Of a stretch of 64,000 bases of DNA, positions 30,001 to 41,400 are shown in pieces (positions within the stretch are counted from its first letter, which is position 1; each line of letters begins with the position of its first letter). Both the position numbers and the translations under genes were made by a program. Source of the DNA: Bugulina stolonifera (taxonomy: Eukaryota; Bryozoa; Gymnolaemata; Cheilostomatida; Bugulidae); NCBI GenBank assembly GCA_935421135.1, contig OW285192.1, positions 13,471,501 through 13,535,500 on the forward strand, written 5' to 3'. The notes beneath the pieces were generated by a model. It was not told the origin of the DNA, made no database searches, and was given only the letters and a program-made list of their open reading frames with translations.

Positions 30001-33000
30001 CTCTTCACCACTATCCAATTGCTAGTTATTTCTGTCCTGAGGTTAGTCCATCACTGTGAACCTAAGGCCTTGGTTGCGTAAAGGGACATTTCAAAAAGAG
30101 TTCGATACAGGACGTTTGACAACCGGACAGTTTTAAACCGGACAGTTCGAAACTGTGTAGATTACACTTAGAAGAACACAACTCACAGATAATTAATTTT
30201 AGTTAATTAATTTAATTAATTAAATAAAAAATAATGTTAGAAATAAAAATTAGTTGAAATCTGGTGGTTAGGTGTTTCAAACTGTTCGGTGTTGAACTGT
30301 CCACTTTCGAAACTGTCTTTTTCTAACAGTCGCGCATTTCCTTGGTTGGTACTGGTGCTACTTTAAACAACTTAATGTTCTTATCAATCTGACATCTATA
30401 AAGCTGACCCATTTGGTCCAGTACACCATAATAACAGGAGTACCTTGAAGTACCAATTGTTATATTAACATTACTCTTTTATTATATTGTTTGCTCAAGA
30501 TGCTTACTGAAGAGGTAATGTGTGTCCATATTGCTGCTAAAATAGGGTGACCATTTCCACATTTACATTAGAAATATTTGAATCTGCAGTGTTGTGGTGC
30601 CATGTGCAGCTTTAATGATTGTGTAAGCTGGTATTGATTGTGCACATGTATGCTCTAATATCACCAAAGCTGATCACCTCTATGCTCTACTAGAGATGAG
30701 AAACTTCACTGCATTTTCTTACAGTATTAGCCCTTAAATATATCTAGCAAACCGTGTTGTATAAATCTAATTGTGACTAATTGTGTACAGACTAATAGAC
30801 TAATTGAGACTTGTTGTTTTAGCTGACCTCATTATTTTATGATTTCTGCTTGTTGTGCCTGACCTACCATTCTGCGCTGTTAGGTGCAGTAGTGGAGGAA
30901 TTTGGATAGCCTTAGTTCCTTGTTTGTGGTTGGGGTTTGGGGTAAGGGCGGTCAACCAGCAAAGTATAGAGAAGGCAACTTCTCCTGCTTCATTTTTGGC
31001 GAAGAACAAAGGCTATCTCAAATTTCTCCACTTCTGCACCTAACTCCCATTCTGTTAACTATAGCCTAAGTTTTGTGGATCTAAGTGTACTACCCCTCCT
31101 CTTATTCAGATGTAGAAAACTAAACGAATATGTCAATTCAGAATTCAACACGCTCTACATGTAGTAGCCTGCTAGTCACCAACACTCCTATCAGTTATCA
31201 GTTACTGAATAGAACGAGGACAACTTCCAGCATTTGTAATTGTTAATTTATAAGTCCTATGCTGTTTGTCTGTGCTCGCTAACATTTGTATTTGTCCATT
31301 ATTTTCTAGTATTTGGTGATATATAGTAGGCATATTGTCTCAGTTATGTGACTAACCATATACATGTACATTGTATATGCAGGGAACTCCCTAAGAGACA
31401 TCACTGCCCCCATTCACACAGGGCATTATACATATAGATGTGGTGGGAATGTTACAGTAACTAGTGTCATTCCCTAAGCTATTCTGGCATATACTTAGTT
31501 GGCAGGTCCACTCTAATAGCATGGTGTACTCATTTACAGGTCTACAACCCATAGACAGTAATGGTTTGATGGCAGCTATTAACAAGATGAAGAATAAGCT
31601 GCCTCAAACCAAAACAGACCAGTTTAAATTCAGTAGTGAACCTTTGCTTCAGGAGCTCGCTGACCCACTTGTTGACAAGACTAGAAGGTAAATACTAGCT
31701 GATAGGAAAACTTTATGATCTAAAACCAGGATACTTTTGCTCCCTGTGGTTCGTACATTTGATGATAGATATCAATATAGCATGGCGTTCTATTTAGAAA
31801 TGTTTCATCTAAATAAGAACACTCCTGAGAAGCTGATTACACAAAGTAGTGACATATTTCTAATATCTTGTTGCTAGGCTTGTTCTAGATGGAAAGACAA
31901 GTCCCCTGGCTCATTGTAAGGAGATCTCTGAGATGGGTGTACCCTGGTTTACGGTTATGAATCTGCCTCCTCCACCGGCCCAGACGTCCACCACTCCCCT
32001 GACTGATACGACACAAGCTCTGGTTTCTGACAGCTCTTCGTTAGACTCTGTACTCCCTTCTGTTTCAACATCAGTTCCAGCGCACGCTGATTCTGCTTCT
32101 TCGATGTCCATCTTACTACATTATACTCCTTCAGAGCCTGGTCAATTCTGCTCTGCTCAGTCTCCTAGCACAAGTGAAGTGGAGTCAAAGGTTAGTGATG
32201 TTTAGTAGTCATGAACGTAGTCGCACCGTATCACGTAAAACTTTGACTTATAATAACCTAGGTATAAATTAAGCTGTTTAAACGTTGAACCTTATTTTTC
32301 AGTACCTGGTATCTTATGGTATATTAAAACAGCATTGTGTTTAGTGGCCAACTCAATAGCGGTTTGCTGGCTCAAGCATAACACTAGCATATGCACACAC
32401 AGATATTAGCTGTGTTATGAGCTTTTATAAAATTAGCCTATTGCCTGATGTGAGTACATTTCTACTGGTTATGTAATCTTTCCTGTTGTCTCCTCATTGC
32501 ATTATATCAATTTAGTATTGATTTCATGAAGCCTGCTGCTAGTAAATCCAGCATTGACTGTCATATTGGTTATGATGCTATTACGTAACTGTGTCTACAT
32601 GTATATTATAAGGGTATTGTATTACATTAACTACTAGCTGATGGATGGTATGCTGTCAGACAGTTCCAGCAGACGTGGACTAAGAGCGTGTTCTCGTTCG
32701 GCAGCTAAAGATCGTTGTACCAATCCTCCAATTCGAATGCCCAAACAAGCTCCTCTGGTAGCTACAAAGTCTGTCATTTCCAAAGCACAGGAACCCCTGA
32801 CAATACCAGATCTACTAGTTAACCACCAGTCTACTACTATTATGTCACAGTCACCAGTGACTAGTGGTAAGGCTTCTTACGTGTATATGAGCCATCTACT
32901 TGCTCTACGTACATATATATAGTGTCTTCGCGACCTCTTGGACAGACCTTGGTCACAAATAAAAATTCAAGATCACCGTCCAGCCTAGGCCAAAAGGGCT

Positions 33001-34998
33001 ATTGACCTGGGATTTTGCTTGGCCAGACGAAATCATCCCTAGCTCATTGGCACACCTGAGATTTTCGCGTGACAACAAGGACTTTGCTTTTGACCCAGAC
33101 CGGTGTGTTCACGACTCTGTGATAGGTGTGTGTCGGAAATTTGTTCCAAGTTGGCCTGTGCCTGAAATTTAGGTCGCGAAGATACTATTAGCTTTGCGTT
33201 GACTGGTTCAAGGCCATTTTCAGTTGTGTCAAGGTCATTTCCTGTAAAATATTTGACTCTCATGGAGAGTGTGCTTATTTCAAGAAAAGACAATAAAAAT
33301 TGTAGTTGGAGGTTTAACAACCCTATAGGGCTACTTGGTACATTACTCCATATTATACCTGAAACATATGGATATTATATACTAATGTATACTCACTAGT
33401 AAGTATACTCACTAGTAAGTATACTCACTAGTAAGTATACTCACTAGTAAGTATACTCACTAGTAAGTATACTCACTAGTAAGTATACTCACTAGTAAGT
33501 ATACTCACTAGTAAGTATACTCACTAGTAAGTATACTCACTAGTGAGTATACTCACTAGTGAGTATACTTACTAGTGAGTATACTTACTAGTGAGTATAC
33601 TTACTAGTGAGTATACTTACTAGTAACATGTTATGTTATACAGGGTACTCCAGCTCTGATGATATCATGCTCAACTCATCCACATCCCCCACTAAGACCT
33701 CCAAATCTGTTGACCTTCTGGATAGCCAAAGTTCCTCTGTCAGCCTCAGCTCTACTTCACAGAAGACCCTGGAGAACCCACCCAACCTTGAATTTGTGGA
33801 TAGTGACCAATGTCCAGCTTTAGAACCGACAAATCCCTCTCCTTCATCTGTTAAAAGGGGGGTTCGGTCAGTCAGAAAACAGGATCAACGGTTTGCCAAG
33901 AGAGGATTTGCTGACTATCATGTGTACAACACTTCACCGCGGCCATATCTCAACAGATACAGCCAACGCCCACAGTCATGCCATCAGTATCCACGGTACT
34001 CCCCTCCTAATGTACATCGCTATTGCCAACGCTCCCCATCTAGTGTACATCAGTGCCCACGATACTCCCCACCACAGCAACACTTCTCTTCGCAGCGGTA
34101 CCCATATCAGCAACCACCGCAGTCAAGCATGTGGCAGCAGAGACAGTACAATCAGGGCCAACAGTACTCAATGCAAGATGAGTGTAGTGAGCAGCCTAGG
34201 TACACATCACCCCCACCACCCTACGAGAGATATCCATCTCAACATAATACAGCACCGCAGACCAAACTGCCTTCTCAGCCTCAATCACTGGCTCCTCCAC
34301 CTGTAGCTGTTGTTCCCAAGCAGAGAACCCAGGCTACCACCACTGTCCGAGGTACGTCAGGTATTACTAATATCCATTTACTTAGTAGGCTACTAGTGGA
34401 ATAGTCCCTGAACACACACACACACCTGCCTACATTGGTGTATCACATCATGTTACATAGTGTTCCCGTTCCACAAGCTAATTTATACATAATTGTACAC
34501 CCAGGCAGGTATATCAGCCAGTTGTACACAGTGACTGCCTGATGACTACTCTGTGGTTTGAGGAATGAGAAGCAGCTAAATGTTATTTCCTGGTAGCAAT
34601 CTAGTTGTAGGATAAATGTCAGTAAATTTGTCCATACCTGTGTACTATATTCCGTTACACAAGTGGACATGTGGTATGATTAATGGCTCGGTCATTGCCT
34701 TTCTTATGTCATGTCAGTGGTCAGTGGACAAATTATAACTGTTATTATGCAAATTAATTACATAACTGTATTGTACTGCTTCTTCTATGAGGAGGAAAAT
34801 ATACTACACTATTAGAAATACGGCATGTTATGGAGCTCTTACTTTAAAGTTGTGTTCTTTCTATTAAAAGCCTTTTCCTGGAAGTATTATGCAGACATCT
34901 GTGTTGTAGAGTTGTCTCTCCTTGCTTACAATTTATGCGTATGTTTAGGAGGTAATGGCAGAGGACTGAAGTTGTTGGCTGCTTTGCGCAATGAGTGA
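27023..34998 (+). CDS. RNA-binding protein: N-terminal RRM and long Ser/Pro/Tyr/Gln-rich tail, 619 aa, nine exons
   Basis: Exons are 27023-27079, 28811-28899, 29167-29330, 29815-29916, 31540-31687, 31878-32190, 32638-32866, 33644-34351 and 34949-34998, totalling 1860 nt in frame. A single RRM spans residues 7 to about 80: RNP2 is VYVGNL (8-13) and RNP1 is YGFVRFV (48-54), with VELEGLFSKFGTPKRLYI between. A charged linker and a conserved-looking segment follow (MAAINKMKNKLPQ; ELADPLVDKTRRLVLDGKTS; GVPWFTVMNLPPPP). The tail is Ser/Thr-rich, and exon 8 has RYSPP- and QRY-type repeats rich in Tyr, Gln and Pro, a low-complexity region of the kind found in RNP-granule proteins. The end is GGNGRGLKLLAALRNE. 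I do not recognise the orthologue. Introns carry a TIR element (intron 1), a MITE of the GTGCAG family (intron 4), a TA-flanked MITE and a 16-bp minisatellite (intron 7). Confidence 0.85.
27545..28600. mobile_element. Non-autonomous TIR transposon, about 1.06 kb, in RRM gene intron 1
   Basis: The left end TAGAGGTGGAAC and the right end GTTCCACCTCTA are inverted. GAC-rich subterminal blocks (CTCGTCTTGA and ATCTTGTCTC types) follow on both sides. I could not find a convincing target duplication. The superfamily is not assigned, and no transposase is seen. Confidence 0.6.
30880..31043. mobile_element. MITE of the GTGCAGAAGTGGAG family, copy 1 (RRM gene intron 4)
   Basis: The terminal inverted repeats are about 33 bp: left TTAGGTGCAGTAGTGGAGGA, right TCTCCACTTCTGCACCTAA, both with an AAATTTG/GGCTATC-type continuation. 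The interior (TTGCGGTTGGGG-like and CTCCTGCTTCATTTTTGGC) is shared with the copy at 48917-49080. Confidence 0.85.
32922..33185. mobile_element. 264-bp MITE in RRM gene intron 7
   Basis: The ends are GTGTCTTCGCGACCT and, from the right, GTATCTTCGCGACCT (14 of 15 identical). TA lies on both sides, compatible with a TA target duplication. The interior has higher GC than its surroundings and no open frame of note. Confidence 0.75.
33387..33624 (+). repeat. 16-bp minisatellite just upstream of RRM gene exon 8
   Basis: About 14-15 units of ACTCACTAGTAAGTAT end about 20 bp before the exon 8 acceptor at 33643. The left units contain GTAAGTAT; the right units switch to GTGAGTAT and GTATACTTAC. Both are strong 5' splice-site matches, the latter on the opposite strand. 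Confidence 0.93.
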
Positions 34999-36190
34999 AC
35001 TTTAGACTCCATAGCTCTCCTAGAGTGACCTGACTGAATGGTGTACTACATACACAGCTCCGTATCCTCTCAATGGTGTACTACATACACATCTCCGTAT
35101 ATTCTCACACATAGTAGATGCAGGTTAAAATATTATCATGGTATTATTAGGTATTATGTTAAAAGTAATGTATTATACATCGTAGGTTATCTTTATATAT
35201 AGACATCGCAATATCTATATAGGCCCACATGAACATGTATACTGTAACTGATGATAAAGTGTATATTATTTTTCTGCATATAATATGTAATAGGCCTACT
35301 GTAATTTCTTTACTGCAAGTGTATTACATTATCTAGGAAAATAATTTGATCTCACGCAAACAGAATCACTCGACTTCTGCCTCCTCTCTTCCAATCTTTA
35401 TCCATTTTCTCCAACCAATGCTGCTGCTGATCTGATCGTGCTATAATACTGGTGCGTTATATTCTCAAGTTTTTTATAGTATAGCACGGGCTTCACTTAC
35501 CAAAGATGTTTTATTTCGTATAGTTTAATATTACTTTTTCTCACTCACCAAAAGGGGTATAACTAGGCAAAACTGTTATATATTTATATTATATTTAGCA
35601 CAGCATTCAGCAAACTGTTCCTTCCAAACCAGATCTAAGTCTTATCAAACCAATTTTTAGTAGATATCTCCTGGTTAGTCAGGGGTTATATAATTATATA
35701 GTGTATAATATAATATATAAAAATCACCGGTTATTTCCCATTGTGTACCTGTAGTGTGGGATGGGATTTCAATCATGTCTAGTCAATATAATAATATAAT
35801 ATAAATGTATATAGTATAGTTTTATGTTTATGTTAAGAGTTCAATAAACAAAGAAAATTACAAAAGTCTTGTTTTACAACGTGTACATCAGGTAGATGTA
35901 TTTGGTAATTATGATAATATCGTAATTATCTTCTCCTGTAAAAATGATATTGGGGAAAGATAACTCCATTCTAATGGTATAAAAAAATTCTAAAACCTGC
36001 AACAAACAGTCATGTTTTATGTTGCGTTTGATACACCAGGATGAGAGGTTACACCGTATTCAATAAGGAAGATCACATCTTCATCAAGGCTGATGTTTTA
36101 TCCATCTCTGTCTAAAATATGAAATTTCTCCACAGTACATGTACATACTGTAGTATACCCGTACAATACAATTGTATTTGGCCGAGTTAA

Positions 36191-36339
36191 AATGATACAG
36201 AAGTGGAGAACATAATATATTGAGATAACCTTGTTCTATTCCAAGCCAAAGTAGGAAAAGTTGTCTTCTCTATACTGTATATTCCTGATCACCGTAATCA
36301 TAAATAAGGATCTAAGGCTATCCAAACTCCTTCACCGGG
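36191..36339. mobile_element. Diverged GTGCAGAAGTGGAG-family MITE, copy 2
   Basis: The left end is ATACAGAAGTGGAGAAC; the right end contains AAGGCTATCCAAACTCCTTC. The interior has AACCTTGTTCT and GGAAAAGTTGTCTTCTC. The match to the other three copies is recognisable but weaker. Confidence 0.5.
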
Positions 36340-36349
36340 TTTGTCACAT

Positions 36350-36459
36350 GGGCACTCATAAGCTATTGATTATCATTAGAAGTCGTCTTCTCTCAATTTA
36401 TTTTCTAAATTGAGAGAAGACAACTTCAAATTATAATCAATAGCTTATTCTGAGTGCCA
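36350..36459. repeat. 110-bp foldback containing the GAAGTTGTCTTCTCTC hairpin
   Basis: The inner arms 36379-36400 and 36406-36427 pair over 22 bp with one mismatch. Outer arms (GGCACTCATAAGCTATTGAT against ATCAATAGCTTATTCTGAGT) extend the inverted repeat to about 46 bp per side. The short form of this hairpin recurs elsewhere in the window. Confidence 0.85.
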
Positions 36460-38400
36460 TGGTTTGTCCCACTTGTACTACACTGACTTGTTTTGTACAT
36501 TGGTAGTGCAAAATTGATTTTTCTTATTTTATATTTAGGGATACACATATGATACAATCTTTAGGTGTGCATTATTTATAACTATAAAACCCCTAGTGGT
36601 AGAAGTAATGTCAACAGTACATGCAATGAATTCCAGTAATAGCTGGGTAATATGATGATCTTGTGTACACATTATAATTGTGTAAAGGTACAATTGTAGG
36701 CCTACTAACAGATATAATAGTTGTATAGAGTAGAAGCTGAACTTAGCTACTGTTATTGGAGGGGTCCAGTTTTCTTAGCTACATAAAATCATTGTAAGTA
36801 ACTACTCTTTATGTTTGTTCCTGGAATTCTGTTTTACAAATAGGTATCTGTTTTTATTTTAGATTTTCTTGTTAACCAATAGTGTATTGCTTTTACAAAA
36901 ATAATGTTAGACTTGCTAGCACAGTTAGTGTGATAATTGCTGGAAGTGTGTTTTCACTTTTGAAAAGTGCCTAGAAAGTGTTATATAGATTTGCGTTACA
37001 ATATTTACTTGAATGCAGGCTGGACACAGCAGGTAGTAGTACTCTTATTCTGATCAATGAACTTTCTAAGTATAGTAAGTATAGTATAGTGACCACTACT
37101 GATAACTTGTATCATTTAGTGCCACTTGAAATGGAGCATAATACATTGTATGTTCAACAGTTGAGAAGGCTTCAGTGTGCAATGATGATAGTAGCTTCCT
37201 TTCTCAAGATTAGTTCTGTATACATCTACATGTACTTGTGTATAGTGTATAATGTACATGTAGTAACTGATGACTGTACCTACACTGTACATGTTACATA
37301 TACATGTGCATTCAGCTCCCTTATGCATAAGTCTCAAATTGTTGCAGCAATCCAAAAATAATCCTATTCATCAGTGGAAACATTTAAAGTAGTGATCACT
37401 GACTATATTGCGATAAACATAACAACAAACAGAGAAGACAACTTCTTCAAACAGAAAACCATCAACGTCAACATGTTACTTCAATAATGTAGTGCAACAG
37501 TTCTGATTGTTTCAGCAGGCCTCTACTGCTCACTAGTAATTGGCATAGTGTTATTAAGACTATCTTCTCAAATTGTACTCTAAATACACCCTACTAATTA
37601 TAATTGTAGTATGGCAGTTACAGGGCTCTCAAGTTGCTCAGTCAAAAAATCCAAGCAAATGTACAATGTACTGCAGTGTAAGCAGTGTAGCAGTATTACT
37701 CTACCAACAATTGGTCAGATATATAAATAAAGCTGTTGGTCACTTACATGCACATATCTATTGCTCTACAGAGTTAGCCTAAGTAATTTCTCACAGCCTA
37801 ATAATCCCAGTACATACATGTAATTCAGTCCTTGCCCTTGAAAAGTAATAGAATTAGTAGCTTTTCTCTAAGCAACTCACAAGCTATGAGATAAACTGAA
37901 GATTAATTTGGAGATTTTAAGGCATTTCAATACAAAATATAGCTAATGTGAGAAAATCTCCCAAAATCCGAGCAGATCATCAATAATGAAAAACCTCCCG
38001 AGCACTCCGAGCAAGCACTCAAAATCCGAACTGCTCGGGGAAAATCCGAGAACTTGAGAGCCCTGCAGTTAATAGAAAGCAGATTATATACAGTGATAAT
38101 TTCTACTAATACATAATACTGCTAGCCTAGCCTTAGATTCTACAATAGGATCATGCCAATCATAAGCAAGTTGGAACATTCACTAATCATACGTCAGAGG
38201 TTTATATTGATATTGTCTGCTCATTGTGTTGATATTGTCATTCTTAGTCAATCAAGCATTGTGTACAGTACAATACAGTACAGCTCAGTATTGTTAAACA
38301 GTTAGTTAGCAAGGAAGCATGTACACCAACTAGTGGGACCTGATTTTCGCTTAGAGTCTGCCAATTAGCATCTCTATCACGGAGAGAAGCACCTCTGATT

Positions 38401-41400
38401 ATGGATTCTTGGTTTCTAGCTGCTGTGCGAGGTTCGGATGGAAATGAAAAGATGGTAGCAGAAGACCCGTTGAGACAGTTCTGTCTGGGACGTCTAAAGA
38501 ATATTCCCGCTCAGACTGTTTGTGTGGCTCTTGTAATACTTCAAGCAGTTCTACTTAACCATCACTTAGCATCGGTAGGTATTAATAGCTGTTCATCTCT
38601 TACATCGATAGAACCATGTCTACTTACCATACATATAAACCATCCTAGACATAACCCAAACGCCGAACCATATCATTTAATGTAGTCTTGAGTCAAAAAG
38701 TGTCAACAATCAGACATGTTGACTTAATATATATAGATGTGGATCGATCAAAATAATATAGCTAATAAACAAGCTATTGTAGTGAAGGCTTTTTCAACCA
38801 CCTGTGTGATGGGTTGACAGCTATTCCAAAACATATTGAGCTGAAATTTCGCCAAGGGCCAAGGCCATTATATATTTTTCTACTTTGATTTGAATGCCTA
38901 ATACCAAACCCAACATCTGAAATGGTCAACAGTTTGTTGTACATGTAAGTAGCCGTCTACAGCAAAATTCTCTCTCGACATACACATCCTAAAAACCTGC
39001 AAATGGTAGCACTACTCAGTGCTGTGAGCTCGTAGAGGCTGATAGTTCTTTCTTGTTCCTTTCTAAAATAATTGCAGAAAATTTAATTTCTATTAGCCTA
39101 ATAGAAGGCGTAACACATTACCAATACCTACAACCATTTCTTAGACTATTTAGATTGTATTTATTGCGTTCTTCAGACTACAGATGTCACCCAATGGGGC
39201 TGGTTGGCAGGAGATCTTATCGTCATTGTCAGTTTTATTATTACCTTCTACCTCAGAGAGTGGAGATTAAAGTTGGTGGCCTCTAAGCACAAGGAATCCA
39301 CAGGTTTTGCTAAAGGTACCAGTCAGCCTCCACTTGCATATTACCATTTCCTAGTACTGTAGGTAAAGCTTACATACATATACATATATGTCAGAGAATA
39401 TAGTTGTTTTAGCAAGCTACCAAATATCATATTCAGGTATATTATTTATTGAATTCATGAAATGATGTAACATTAGCAGCCATATCGGCCTATAAGTATG
39501 CATAAGTACTAGTACTAAATACTATGTAGTCATTCAGTGTAACTGACTAACAACCTACATGTACATCATGTACACATGTAGGTGTGGCGTAATCCAGGTA
39601 TATACATGTAAATAATATGTACATTATCTTATAATGTATATAATGTACAGAATAATTTTATGTTATATGTTATAAACTACATTATACATGACTGGGAAAC
39701 TTATTACTGATAAGAATGGTCTAATACCATTTATTCTAATTTCTGTCCAGAATCAGGAATTTAGTTTTGGTCAAAGGCTATGGTTTTAGTGAACAATCAC
39801 CAGACATAAACTATATTTTAGTAGTAGTAATATTGCAATTCTTTGAAAGTTGTAGCTACATGTAGTCCTACTACCAAACACATGTACATGTTACAGTAGA
39901 ACAGTGTCAGTACAGAGTAATTATACTGGTACTTAGTGTTTACACACTCATGTTCAGCCAAGAAACCTTCAATACAGTAATATAATATACAGACTATGTA
40001 AAGGTAAACAGTACACCGATAACAATAAATGGTTTAAGTGTTTACTTTGTCCACTAAGCCTAGAGCCAGCTATTTCTATTAATATTATTATATAAGAGAA
40101 GTAGCTGCACAACTTATATATCCAAGGAAGTAAAAATAAAATGGAACATTTTTTTGACAAGGAGAAGCACTGAGCACTAACCTGCTCTCGCATGTGACCT
40201 CTAGTCCCATGTAACATATAAACTTGGCTTATGCAGTCAATGGGTTTTGTGCGGTGCAATATATACGTATGATTGTATGGAGAATGACATGGAATAACAT
40301 TGTTACAGTGCAGTTGTGATGATTTTTCACTTCAGGTCTGCCGCTAGGTAGCCTTAGCTGGTTATTATATGCAGTTCTTCTGGGTGCCCGAGTTTCTATC
40401 GTGTTTAAAAATGATTTACATCATGATGAGGAGATTGTAGACCTTAAGCTAACTATCAGGTGGGTGGTATATTATATTGTTAGTAATGATATACTCTACA
40501 TCAGGGATGCCCAAACTTTTTGGTGAAAAGGGACAAATTCTATAAGCGCATTAGAGCAAGGGACACTTAGTTTTTGCTGCTGCATTTATTGTGATTATTA
40601 AATGGGTAATTTCATTATAATACAAAATGAGTTATTTCATAAAATTATAACACGCAAATTTGTTGATTTTGTTTTAACCAAAGTATAACAGGAATAGTCA
40701 GCTACTTTTGAAGTACACCAAAATAGAATAAAGGTAGAAGCAGACTAGCTCATTTTGCGCCGTTATTAGTCGCGAAATGATGGTGGAGTGACAGGGCATT
40801 ACAAACTTGAGGACAAAACGCCCTGTTCGCTGAATATCAAGCGTGCTTAATATTTCAAGCTTAGCTCTCAATAATACTGACTTCTGATTGGCCAGCAAAG
40901 CTTTCACAGACTCTATTCTGCACTTTCGTCTGTAATCAAAAATTCCAAATTGAGTCGCTGTTATTATGTGATGTGCATGTAGGAGATATAGATAAAAATA
41001 ATTGCCTGCCTTGGCACACATGCTCAGGCCAGAAATTGGAGGAAACATCGCTAGTGTGACAGTCATTCAGCGGAAAAAAGTCGTCATGCTAGCAAAACGT
41101 GGTGGAACGAGGCGAACATATTCGCTAGTCAGGTTCGGCCTTGATAAAATTAAATGAAAATTGCAATGAATATCCCATGCATGCTACATGATTCACTTGT
41201 GAATAATATTATTAGTGGGTGACATGGAATTGTCCTTTCTCTTAGATCTTCATAAAGTCTATGTCTCTTTTAGTAGCTGCAGAGTATGTTTGTTAGCCAG
41301 TCTTATATGATTTTTGTTTTTGATATACAATATGCATGCCGTTCAGGTGACTGAACATACTTACAAGAATGTGCTACCAAAGAGCAATTTTAGATCATTT

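Larger units (their letters stand above)
34999..38400. other. Intergenic, 3.4 kb, with repeats only
   Basis: It begins with the RRM gene 3' UTR (an AATAAA at 35843-35848 is a possible late signal) and ends with the TMEM121-like copy B promoter. It contains a diverged GTGCAG-family MITE (about 36191-36339), a 110-bp foldback (36350-36459) and a GAAGTTGTC half-site (37432-37445). Open frames at 36978-37361 and 37573-37782 look non-coding. Confidence 0.5.

Noticed and set aside
30100..30330. Repeated CCGGACAGTTT motifs suggesting a small MITE
   Set aside because: The inverted match between the two ends is too weak, and no target duplication is visible.
33893..34306. 137-codon frame inside RRM gene exon 8
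   Set aside because: Alternative frame of a low-complexity exon; the main frame continues through both splice junctions.
37573..37782. 69-codon frame in the intergenic region
   Set aside because: AT-rich, no homology, no splice or poly(A) context.
38820..39176. Additional exon in TMEM121-like copy B between exons 1 and 2
   Set aside because: The open frame 39053-39286 is out of frame with the paralogue; direct joining of 38574 to 39177 reproduces copy A.
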